Source: DTBU01 sp964568845
GTDB lineage: Archaea > Thermoproteota > CALKCG01 > B24
Reading direction: 5' to 3'
Length of the DNA stretch: 11,711 nt
Assembly (NCBI GenBank): GCA_964568845.1
Contig: CAZMSC010000044.1
Span: 1-11,711, forward strand
Shown: positions 1 to 6,332 of the stretch, piece after piece
Layout of the letters: each line of letters opens with the position of its first letter
Position numbering within the stretch: position 1 is the stretch's first letter
Translations under genes and position numbers: made by a program
The notes under the pieces: model-generated
Database searches by the model: none
Seen by the model: the letters and a program-made list of their open reading frames with translations, nothing else
Told to the model about the DNA's origin: nothing

Positions 1-340
1 GGAAGAATTTTAAATGGAAAAACAGCGGATTGAAGACGAAAGCCGGGACCATATTACACGTAAAACTCAATTAAGCCACAAAGCGATGTTTTAAATTTCT
101 TTTCTAAATTTGCCTATTGTACTGCGAGGGGTGTCAAGTTTGACAGATAAAGGGTCTGAATGCTTCAGCAGTTGATGTATCAAGTTGAATAAAACTGTTT
201 TCTAGACTGCTAGTAAACCCATAGTTTTGCGGTAAAGGCTAAGTATAATAGCTCTTGGGATTCATAAGCCTTAGCTTACAATCTCCTTCACTGTTTGAGT
301 AAAGCCCCCCATCTTTAACGCTGTGATTTTTATGGAGGAA
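1..340. other. Region without a convincing gene
   Basis: No frame on either strand stays open with coding character across this stretch. Two short open frames enter from the left edge: an ATG at 14 opens 26 codons ending near 94, and another plus-strand frame is open from the edge to a stop at about 72, so either could be the tail of a gene cut by the window. Short open frames of about 36 codons also exist on the minus strand between roughly 91 and 235, without a supported start. A 14-base inverted repeat sits at 132-145. Decayed coding DNA is possible but not shown. Confidence 0.5.
132..145. repeat. Short inverted repeat TGTCAA-N2-TTGACA
   Basis: The sequence TGTCAAGTTTGACA is a 6-2-6 perfect inverted repeat. 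It is of operator size, but no gene starts close to it; the nearest start is about 230 bases downstream. Its role is unknown and chance is possible. Confidence 0.35.
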
Positions 341-372
341 GGTTTAAATTTAGGTTGAGCCTAATTTAGGTT
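336..372 (+). promoter_or_regulatory. Promoter and DtxR-box-like operator of the metal-uptake operon
   Basis: A purine-rich BRE-like stretch and a TATA-like TTTAAA (343-348) lie about 26 bases before the GTG at 373, which predicts a leaderless or nearly leaderless mRNA. Between them is TTAGGTTGAGCCTAA (350-364), a near-palindrome with TTAGG/CCTAA arms. A second arm, TTTAGG (365-370), makes an overlapping palindrome CCTAATTTAGG (360-370). The motif resembles the DtxR/IdeR consensus TTAGGTTAGSCTAACCTAA. A repressor bound here would cover the transcription start, so autorepression of the operon by its first gene is the natural inference. Confidence 0.65.
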
Positions 373-837
373 GTGTCTAAATCCAGACGAAAATCTACTT
401 CAAAAATGTTGACTGAGAGGGAAGTAGAATATCTTAAGACTGTTTCCAAGCTCCTATCAGGAAGGGAAACCGTTGGAAGCCTTGAGATAGCCGAGGCTAT
501 GGGGGTTTCATGTGCGACTGCGAGTGAAACTCTTAAGAAGCTTTACGATAAGGGTATGCTTAAGAGAGAGCCTTGGAAAGGGGTAAGTCTCTCAGAAGCA
601 GGGATTAGAGAAGTTAATAAGGTAATTAGAAACCACAGAGTTTTCGAAACATACGCTTACAGTTTTCTCTCAATTAGACTAGAAGACGCGTGTAGATGTG
701 CACGTAAGGTTGAACTATTCCTTCCAGAAGAGGTCGTCGACTCTATGTGTAGCATTATGGGGCATCCTGAGAAATGCCCGCATAATGAAAATATTCCCAG
801 GGGGGAGGGTTGTTGCTCAAGAAAACAGCAATTATAA
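373..837 (+). CDS. DtxR/MntR-family metal-dependent transcriptional repressor
   Basis: This 154-residue protein has the two-domain layout of DtxR/MntR regulators. A winged helix-turn-helix covers about residues 12-75, with the recognition-helix region near VSCATASETLKKLYDKG (45-61). A dimerisation/metal domain follows, marked by NHRVFE (87-92) and the GHPEKCPHNENIP segment (130-142) that matches the family's GHP..CPHG.PIP. His88 fits a conserved ligand. The usual Glu-His pair of the dimerisation helix reads Glu114-Leu115, and there are seven cysteines (107, 109, 126, 135, 147, 148, plus 47), so the metal site is not standard. No C-terminal SH3-like domain is present, as in MntR. It is the first gene of the transporter operon and overlaps the next gene by 28 bases. 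GTG was chosen because the TATA spacing fits it. Which metal it senses cannot be told. Confidence 0.87.
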   Translation: MSKSRRKSTSKMLTEREVEYLKTVSKLLSGRETVGSLEIAEAMGVSCATASETLKKLYDKGMLKREPWKGVSLSEAGIREVNKVIRNHRVFETYAYSFLSIRLEDACRCARKVELFLPEEVVDSMCSIMGHPEKCPHNENIPRGEGCCSRKQQL

Positions 838-1841
838 TCGCGGTTAGCCTTTTATTGGGTTTAACCCTTTCCATGCGTTCAGTTCAACAGAAGTATGGGA
901 TTAGGGTAGTCGTTACGTTGGACATCCTCCAAACCATAGTATCCCCGATCTTAGGAGATGTTGGTGAAGTTTACTCTATTATTTCAGGAGATGTTGAACC
1001 TCATGGTTTTACTTTAACGCCTGACATTATTCGAGAGGCTTTAAACTCTGACTTAATAGTCATAACTGGACATATGAATTGGGAGATGGAGCTTATTGAA
1101 AGGGTTTCAGAGAAGAAAGGTGTTCAACCCAGCCTAATATCTCTGAACCTGCTAAACTTGAGTGGTATTAGAATACTTGAAGTTGAGGGCGGGAAGAATA
1201 TCCATGGATTCTGGCTTCTACCAGATAACGCGATTACTATAGCTAGAGCGTTGAGAGATAAACTTTCAACGCTTAAACCTGAATATTCTGAAAAGTTTTC
1301 AGAAAACTACATGCTTTTTGAAGAAGAGGTTTTAAAGCTTAAAACTGTGCTCGCTAGGCTTTCGGAGAAATACGGCTGTCTCGGAAGGAATGTTGTAGTA
1401 GGCTTTTACGCTGAGCAGTACATTGCTGAGGCTTTGGGTTTGAAAGTAGACGTAGCCCTCATAGGTGAAGAGGAGACAATGCGCCCCGATACTCTAAAAA
1501 GAATCTACAGCGGTCTTAAATCTGGAGACTATGCCTGCATCATAGTCTCTGATACGGCTCTTCTAATGAGTGGCGTTCAAACAGCGCTTAGAGAGGTTTC
1601 TGAGGAGACGGGGTGTTCAATAGCATATGTCTTCACAGTTTCATCCAACGGCTTGAATCGCTACGATAATGTTATGTACTATAACGCTGGGCAGGTTTAC
1701 AGTGCTCTACTCTCCAACCGTAAATCTTCCTCAAACGGGTTTAACGTATATCTTTTAGCAACAGTCCTAGCACTGTTCATAATAGCTTTTGAAACGGTTC
1801 TACTCGTCAGAGGGGGTTTGAGAATACGAACAACCCAGTAA
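810..1841 (+). CDS. ZnuA/TroA-type metal ABC transporter binding protein, membrane anchored
   Basis: This 343-residue protein belongs to the cluster A-I (ZnuA/TroA/MntC) solute-binding family, which captures Zn, Mn or Fe outside the cell. An N-terminal hydrophobic segment (about 5-21) is a signal or anchor. The first ligand motif is VEPHGFTLTP (His65), and IHGFWLLPDNA (His132) corresponds to the family's H.W.DP. The third ligand His expected in the VVSHDAF-like strand is missing: the strand reads VVVGFYAEQY (195-204). No His-rich loop is present. A second hydrophobic segment (about 312-333) followed by basic residues suggests a C-terminal membrane anchor, a common archaeal solution. TTG at 810 sits only one base after the GGGGAGG run, so TTG at 813 is an equally good start. 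The gene overlaps the repressor before it and is followed by the ATPase after five bases. Confidence 0.85.
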   Translation: MLLKKTAIIIAVSLLLGLTLSMRSVQQKYGIRVVVTLDILQTIVSPILGDVGEVYSIISGDVEPHGFTLTPDIIREALNSDLIVITGHMNWEMELIERVSEKKGVQPSLISLNLLNLSGIRILEVEGGKNIHGFWLLPDNAITIARALRDKLSTLKPEYSEKFSENYMLFEEEVLKLKTVLARLSEKYGCLGRNVVVGFYAEQYIAEALGLKVDVALIGEEETMRPDTLKRIYSGLKSGDYACIIVSDTALLMSGVQTALREVSEETGCSIAYVFTVSSNGLNRYDNVMYYNAGQVYSALLSNRKSSSNGFNVYLLATVLALFIIAFETVLLVRGGLRIRTTQ

Positions 1842-1846
1842 TATCT

Positions 1847-2605
1847 GTGAAAAACGTTTCAGTGAAGCTAGGAGAACGTATAGTGCTGGATGATGTAAGC
1901 TTTGAAGTTGAAAAGCCGTCGCTTATAGTAGTCGTTGGACCAAACGGCGCTGGGAAAACAACGCTGATAAAACTACTGCTTGGAATGGTTAGGCCTTTTA
2001 AAGGGTTTGTGAAGGTTCTCGGTTTAAATCCTTTCGCTGAAGGTTTAAAGCTTAGAAGCCTTATCGGCTACGTCCCCCAGAAGGATAAGGTATCGTATGA
2101 AGTCCCGCTTAAGGTAAGTGAAGCCGTCTTAATGGGGGTGCTTTTAAGGAAAAGTTTCCCTAGGGTCCCCTATATGGAGGACGTTGAATCCGCTAGAAAG
2201 GCTTTAGAATACCTCGGTATGGATGATTGCTGGGACTTACCATTCAACGAACTAAGCGGAGGACAGCAGAGGAGGGTCTTAATAGCCAGAGCGTTGGCAT
2301 CCAACCCTACCATCCTATTCCTAGATGAGGTGTTCGCAGGCTTAGACGTCGAAAGCCAGGAAAAGTTACTTAACGTTTTAAGAATGCTCAAGGAGAATGA
2401 GAAAACCATAATGGTCGTAGAGCATGAATTAGACCCGATAGTGGGATTGGCTGATAAGATTCTGGTTTTAAACAGGACGGTATGCGTATACGGAGATCCA
2501 GTCGATGTTTTAAACGAGGATAAGTTGAAAACCGTCTATCCATGTGTTAAAACAGTTGAGAGGGAGGGTAGACGTATACTAATCCTGGGTGATAGACATG
2601 CTTGA
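1847..2605 (+). CDS. Metal ABC transporter ATP-binding protein (ZnuC/TroB type)
   Basis: This 252-residue cytoplasmic ATPase powers the metal importer. It shows Walker A GPNGAGKTT (31-39), the Q-loop glutamine in YVPQKD (Gln78), the ABC signature LSGGQ (136-140), Walker B ILFLDE (156-161), the D-loop GLD (165-167) and the switch histidine in VEHEL (His193). The acidic pair Asp160-Glu161 is intact, so it should hydrolyse ATP. The GTG at 1847 is the first usable start; the open frame continues upstream to a TGA at 1790 and the preceding codons (PVIS) look like the usual first beta strand, so a non-standard start a few codons earlier cannot be excluded. It lies five bases after the binding-protein gene and overlaps the permease gene. 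Confidence 0.92.
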   Translation: MKNVSVKLGERIVLDDVSFEVEKPSLIVVVGPNGAGKTTLIKLLLGMVRPFKGFVKVLGLNPFAEGLKLRSLIGYVPQKDKVSYEVPLKVSEAVLMGVLLRKSFPRVPYMEDVESARKALEYLGMDDCWDLPFNELSGGQQRRVLIARALASNPTILFLDEVFAGLDVESQEKLLNVLRMLKENEKTIMVVEHELDPIVGLADKILVLNRTVCVYGDPVDVLNEDKLKTVYPCVKTVEREGRRILILGDRHA

Positions 2606-3407
2606 CCCGTTTATTCTAAGAGCGGTGATCGGAGTGGTATTTGCATCATTCTCAGCAATAGTTTCGACTTTAATGCTTCTAAGGGGGGCACTATACATAA
2701 CACCTGAAGTTTCACATGCTGCTTTAGGAGGTGCAGCAGTAGGTGTCCTGATTCAAACGTTTCTCCCTTGGTTTGCAGATCCATTCCCCTTCGTAATACT
2801 ATTCTGTATAGCGACATCCGTGTTCGTATCACGTACGGGGAGAAGTGGGCCTCAGGCTTTAGGCATTATGTTAAGTGTTTCACTAGCTGTAAGCGTAATG
2901 CTTTACGCGGTTATAAGGAGTTACCTCCCAATAGATAGAAAGGTAATAGTAGACGGTTACCTGGTAAGTGACCTCTTACTTCTCTCAAACTTAGACGTAT
3001 TAAGCCTAGCGATCGCCTCAACCTTAACATTAATATTGGCGGCATTATTCTACAGAGAATTCCTATACATTTGCTTCGACGTAGAGACGGCTGAAGCGCT
3101 CGGGCTTAAAGTTGGATTATATGACTCGCTACTCTTCACCATTTCAGCTGTAACAGTCGCCGTGATTGCTAAGACCATAGGTGTCCTACTATCCGTCACA
3201 CTTCTCATAATTCCAGCAGCTACCTCACGATTTTTAACGCGCTCCATAAGTAGAATGTTCATAGTGTCCCTATCAATAGCGCTTTCCTCGGGGCTTGGAG
3301 GCATCGTTCTATCACTCTGCTCCAACATCCCTACAAGTGGCGCGATAGCGCTGGTATCTATAGTATTCTTCACGATAACTTATCTTGTTAAAGGTAGAAG
3401 ATCATAG
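2598..3407 (+). CDS. Metal ABC transporter permease, ABC-3 family (ZnuB/TroC type)
   Basis: A 269-residue, strongly hydrophobic protein with seven to eight predicted membrane segments, typical of ABC-3 permeases that form the channel of Zn/Mn/Fe importers. The conserved PEVSHAALGGAAVGVL stretch near the N-terminus matches the family's ISHA..PG motif, and the segment around AEALGLKVGLYD (about 169-180 counted from the GTG at 2589) is the cytoplasmic coupling region. The ATG at 2598 is preferred because GGTGAT lies four to five bases before it; a GTG at 2589 would add three residues. It overlaps the ATPase gene by eight bases and closes the operon, after which 90 non-coding bases follow. Only one permease gene is present, so it likely acts as a homodimer. 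Confidence 0.9.
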   Translation: MLDPFILRAVIGVVFASFSAIVSTLMLLRGALYITPEVSHAALGGAAVGVLIQTFLPWFADPFPFVILFCIATSVFVSRTGRSGPQALGIMLSVSLAVSVMLYAVIRSYLPIDRKVIVDGYLVSDLLLLSNLDVLSLAIASTLTLILAALFYREFLYICFDVETAEALGLKVGLYDSLLFTISAVTVAVIAKTIGVLLSVTLLIIPAATSRFLTRSISRMFIVSLSIALSSGLGGIVLSLCSNIPTSGAIALVSIVFFTITYLVKGRRS

Positions 3408-3449
3408 CTATGCTGAGGAATCAATCGTAGAGACTGTTTTGAAATTGGA

Positions 3450-3490
3450 AAACCTTAAGTGTTAAGCCGTATAGTTGACAGACGGGGGAT
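3450..3490 (+). promoter_or_regulatory. Putative promoter and ribosome site of the amidohydrolase pair
   Basis: A TATA-like CTTAAG (3454-3459) predicts transcription starting near 3483. The start region then carries GGGGGAT (3484-3490), seven bases before the TTG at 3498, acceptable as a Shine-Dalgarno site. This supports a separate promoter rather than extension of the metal operon, but the TATA match is weak. Confidence 0.35.
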
Positions 3491-3497
3491 CGTATAA

Positions 3498-4259
3498 TTG
3501 AAATTTTTCGATTGTAATGCATGTTTCGGTAGACCTATGATTAAACCGATTAGATATGCTGAAACGGCTAGAGATCTTTTGAAGGAGATGGATTTCTACG
3601 GTATTGATGAAGCCTTAGTCTTCCACTCAAGGCAACGCGACGACTCACCAGTCGTTGGTAATAAAATACTGATAAACGAGATCAAGGGAGTTGGAAGGCT
3701 TTACGGAGCCTTCGCAATACTTCCGCCTCAAACTGGGGAGATGGGCTCTTTTGAAGATCTTCTCGATAAGATGAGACTTGGCAATATAAGAGCCTTTAGA
3801 GCCTTTCCTTCAGAGCATGGATTTTTAATGACTAAAACTGCTCTAGAGCCTCTTTATGACTTCATGGTTGAGAGGCATATTCCACTATTCATCTCAATAA
3901 ATGAGTCATGTGGAGGTATATCCGGCTGGTATTTGATCGAGAAAATTATGTCTGGCGTCCCAAGTCTCACGCTTATAGTCACAGAGCATGGAAGTTGGGG
4001 GCAGGATAGATTTTTCAGGCCTCTAATTGAGAGATATGAAAATCTGTATTTGGATATATCGAGGTACGAATTAGATGGAGGTATAAGCGACTTCTGTGCT
4101 AAATACGGTGCTGAAAGGTTGCTCTTCGGTACTGGCTACCCATGGTGGAACCCTGGCGGTCCGATCCTAATGCTGTCTCAAGCAGATATAACATCTAAAG
4201 AGAGGGAGATGATAGCTTCAGGTAATCTCAAACGGATACTTGGGAGGGTGAGAATTTGA
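3498..4259 (+). CDS. Amidohydrolase-2 fold protein with degenerate metal site
   Basis: This 253-residue protein has the TIM-barrel amidohydrolase-2 (PF04909) pattern: an N-terminal strand, LTLIVTEHGSWG (157-168) and LLFGTGYPWWNPG (208-220) near the end. Active members need an HxH after the first strand and a final Asp in the G(T/S)D.PW motif. Here the HxH place reads Asn7-Ala-Cys9 and the final Asp is Gly213; the second-strand His is replaced around ISINES (132-137). Only His164 remains. It is therefore probably catalytically dead or uses different chemistry. The next gene is a same-fold protein with an intact site, overlapping this one by four bases, so a regulatory or scaffolding subunit of that enzyme is a reasonable inference. 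TTG start has GGGGGAT upstream. Confidence 0.8.
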   Translation: MKFFDCNACFGRPMIKPIRYAETARDLLKEMDFYGIDEALVFHSRQRDDSPVVGNKILINEIKGVGRLYGAFAILPPQTGEMGSFEDLLDKMRLGNIRAFRAFPSEHGFLMTKTALEPLYDFMVERHIPLFISINESCGGISGWYLIEKIMSGVPSLTLIVTEHGSWGQDRFFRPLIERYENLYLDISRYELDGGISDFCAKYGAERLLFGTGYPWWNPGGPILMLSQADITSKEREMIASGNLKRILGRVRI

Positions 4260-5053
4260 TATATTCTCAAATTGTTAAAGAGTTTATGGAGAGTGGGAGG
4301 AGTGAGTCTTGTCCTGTAATCGATATGCATACGCATCTTGGACCCTACCAAGGCATATACTTTCCAAACCCCTCACCCGAAGATATGATACGTACCATGG
4401 ATAGGTGTGGAGTTAAAATGGTCGTCTCAAGTTCCCACGCAGCTCTAATAGACAGTAGAGAAAACGTTAAAATGATCGACGTAGTGAAGAAGTACCCAGA
4501 CAGGTTTAAAGCATACTGGGTTATAAATCCAAACTACTCTGAAGAATTAGAAGATGAAATAAAGCGGTTTTCTGAGGCTGAAGGGTTTGTAGGGTTCAAG
4601 TTTCTATCAGACTACCATAGGCATCCAGTAACCAGCCCAAGGTATGAACTTGCATTAAAATACGCCAATGAACATAAGCTACTGGTTCTACTCCATACCT
4701 GGGGCTATAGCCCCTACGACTCGCCAACATTGGTTGAAAAGATCGCCGTTAAATATCCGAATGCCACATTTCTGATGGGGCACTCCGGCTATGGGGAGTG
4801 GGAGAAGGCTATTCAAGTTGCACGGAATAACCCAAACGTCTATCTCGAGTTAACAGCGGCCTACGCGGTTAACGGGGTAATTGAATGGATGGTTGGGGAA
4901 GCCGGATCTGAGAAGATACTATTTGGTACAGATCTACCATGGTTCGACCCGCATTATGGAATCGGTTGCGTAATCTTCTCTAGAATAACCGATGAAGATC
5001 GTCATAATATCTTGCATAGGAACGCGGAGCGGTTGCTTCAACCATTTCTATGA
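4256..5053 (+). CDS. Amidohydrolase-2 family metal-dependent hydrolase (intact site)
   Basis: A 265-residue TIM-barrel hydrolase or decarboxylase of the amidohydrolase-2 family (PF04909). All expected ligands are visible: His25 and His27 in IDMHTHLG, a possible bridging Lys115 in VGFKFLS, His147 in VLLHTWG, His176 in LMGHSG and Asp226 in LFGTDLPWF. The substrate cannot be predicted; the family includes decarboxylases of the ACMSD type and lactonase-like hydrolases. The TTG start at 4256 overlaps the stop of the preceding degenerate relative, and GGGAGGGTG (4242-4250) lies just upstream as its ribosome site, so the two proteins are probably made together. An 18-residue N-terminal extension precedes the first strand. 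No transporter or other pathway gene beside it names the substrate, except the dehydrogenase that follows. Confidence 0.87.
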   Translation: MIYSQIVKEFMESGRSESCPVIDMHTHLGPYQGIYFPNPSPEDMIRTMDRCGVKMVVSSSHAALIDSRENVKMIDVVKKYPDRFKAYWVINPNYSEELEDEIKRFSEAEGFVGFKFLSDYHRHPVTSPRYELALKYANEHKLLVLLHTWGYSPYDSPTLVEKIAVKYPNATFLMGHSGYGEWEKAIQVARNNPNVYLELTAAYAVNGVIEWMVGEAGSEKILFGTDLPWFDPHYGIGCVIFSRITDEDRHNILHRNAERLLQPFL

Positions 5054-5084
5054 GATTAATTTTCCAATAATTAGGATATTAGAT

Positions 5085-5122
5085 CTTTAAGTAAACATTC
5101 TATACTATAGAATTTTGGCGGT
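5085..5122 (+). promoter_or_regulatory. Putative promoter of the dehydrogenase gene
   Basis: CTTTAAG (5085-5091) is a TATA-like box that predicts a start near 5114. GGCGGT (5117-5122) lies four bases before the ATG at 5127 and may act as a weak ribosome site. The gap of about 70 bases after the amidohydrolase gene fits a separate transcript. Confidence 0.35.
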
Positions 5123-5126
5123 ACAC

Positions 5127-6185
5127 ATGGTTAAGTATGCTGTTGGAATTGTAGGTTGTGGTGGTATAGCTTCAAGTCACGTTCAAGGTTGGCTTGATAC
5201 AGGTCGTGCTGAAATAGTCGCAGTTGCAGATATAGATTTAACTAAGGCTGAGGCTTTAGCTGGTAAATTCGGCGTAAAAAGTTTTTACAGAGATTACGTG
5301 GAGATGTTGAATAGGGAGAGTTTAGACTTTGTGAGCATTTGCACCTGGGCTCAAACCCACGCTGAAGTAGCCGTTAAAGCGGCCGGAGCCTGTGTTAAAG
5401 GCATCCTATGTGAAAAGCCTATGGCTGTAAGCTTAAGTGAAGCCAACATGATGGTTGAAATCTGCGATAAACATGGCGTTAAATTAGCTATTAGACATCA
5501 GCGTAGATTCCATCCAATCCACATATCTGTTAAAAACTTCATCTCAGAAGGGAAGATTGGTAGACTTTTACTAGCTCGTGGAAGGAGGGAGGACGGGCTT
5601 CTAAACAACGGCTCCCACATGATAAACACAGTTAGGTTTTGGCTTGGAGACCCTGAACCTGACTGGGTTATAGGGCAAGTCGAGCGTAAAACGGATAGGT
5701 ATGAGAGGGGTATACCTATAGAAGACCTATGTATAGGCTTAGTATCCTTCAAAGACGGAGCTAAACTTCTAATAGAAATGGATACACCCATCATGCATAA
5801 GTTAGAATGGTTCCACGTGGTATTGGAGTGTACAGATGGACTGCTTATAGTTACGGATGAGGAAGCTAAAGTTCTATCATCTAATGGATGGGGTAAACTC
5901 AAGCCTGTGGAAGATAAAACTACTGAGTTTTCTCAGCTGATAGATTGGGTTGAGGGTAGAGTCGGTATGCATAGAAGTAGTGGCTACCAATCTAGAATAG
6001 ACATGGAGATAATGATGGCGATCTACCAATCAAGCCGTTCAAGAAGCCTCGTACATATGCCGCTTAAAACATTGGAAAACCCACTATTCGCGATGATAAA
6101 GAGCGGTGAACTACCAGTTGAAAAGCCCGGAAAATACGATATCAGACTTCCCAAGGAGTTATGGGGTCTTCTAAAAATACCATAA
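5127..6185 (+). CDS. Gfo/Idh/MocA-family NAD(P)-dependent oxidoreductase
   Basis: This protein has the two domains of the Gfo/Idh/MocA family, which oxidises or reduces sugars, inositols and related polyols. Numbering from the TTG at 5115, the Rossmann fold opens with GIVGCGGIA (11-19, GxGxxG), then the acidic VADID (37-41) that favours NAD, the THAE motif (81-84) and the catalytic CEKP (99-102, Lys101). In the second domain NNGSHMINTVRFWLGDP (164-180) matches the family's GxHxxDxxRxxxG, with His168 kept and the usual Asp as Asn171. The ATG at 5127 gives four residues less and places the glycine loop at the usual distance from the N-terminus, so it is preferred over the TTG at 5115. It follows the amidohydrolases on the same strand, perhaps one catabolic set. 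The substrate is unknown. Confidence 0.88.
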   Translation: MVKYAVGIVGCGGIASSHVQGWLDTGRAEIVAVADIDLTKAEALAGKFGVKSFYRDYVEMLNRESLDFVSICTWAQTHAEVAVKAAGACVKGILCEKPMAVSLSEANMMVEICDKHGVKLAIRHQRRFHPIHISVKNFISEGKIGRLLLARGRREDGLLNNGSHMINTVRFWLGDPEPDWVIGQVERKTDRYERGIPIEDLCIGLVSFKDGAKLLIEMDTPIMHKLEWFHVVLECTDGLLIVTDEEAKVLSSNGWGKLKPVEDKTTEFSQLIDWVEGRVGMHRSSGYQSRIDMEIMMAIYQSSRSRSLVHMPLKTLENPLFAMIKSGELPVEKPGKYDIRLPKELWGLLKIP

Positions 6186-6190
6186 AGGCG

Positions 6191-6264
6191 TGGGCCCGGA
6201 GGGATTCGAACCCCCGACCAACAGGTTATGAGCCTGTCGCTCTACCTGGCTGAGCTACGGGCCC
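6191..6264 (-). tRNA. tRNA with CAU anticodon (elongator Met, or Ile2)
   Basis: A complete 74-base cloverleaf reads on the minus strand from 6264 to 6191. The acceptor GGGCCCG pairs with CGGGCCC, the D stem is GCTC/GAGC, the anticodon stem ACAGG/CCTGT encloses CTCATAA with anticodon CAT, and the T arm is GGGGG-TTCGAAT-CCCTC. The discriminator is A and no CCA is encoded. The anticodon stem lacks the three G-C pairs of an initiator, so it is elongator tRNA-Met or the agmatidine-modified tRNA-Ile2. No intron is present. It lies five bases from the stop of the convergent dehydrogenase gene. Confidence 0.93.
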
Positions 6265-6288
6265 TTCAAAATCTGAAGAAGACAGTTC

Positions 6289-6299
6289 TTTTATTTATT
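6289..6299 (-). promoter_or_regulatory. TATA box of the tRNA gene
   Basis: On the minus strand AATAAATAAAA lies with its centre about 30 bases upstream of the mature tRNA 5' end, which is the expected archaeal TATA position for a transcript beginning a few bases ahead of the tRNA. Confidence 0.5.
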
Positions 6300-6332
6300 G
6301 TTTTCTAATATATAACTATGGGTCTCTCGAAA

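Noticed and set aside
3050..3373. 107-codon open frame on the minus strand inside the permease gene
   Set aside because: It is the antisense reading of hydrophobic permease codons, without motifs or start signals.
5498..5902. 134-codon open frame on the minus strand inside the dehydrogenase gene
   Set aside because: It is rich in Ser and Pro, has no start signal, and lies opposite conserved Gfo/Idh/MocA motifs.
6191..6264. Initiator tRNA-Met
   Set aside because: The anticodon stem is ACAGG/CCTGT and lacks the three consecutive G-C pairs of initiators; elongator Met or Ile2 fits better.
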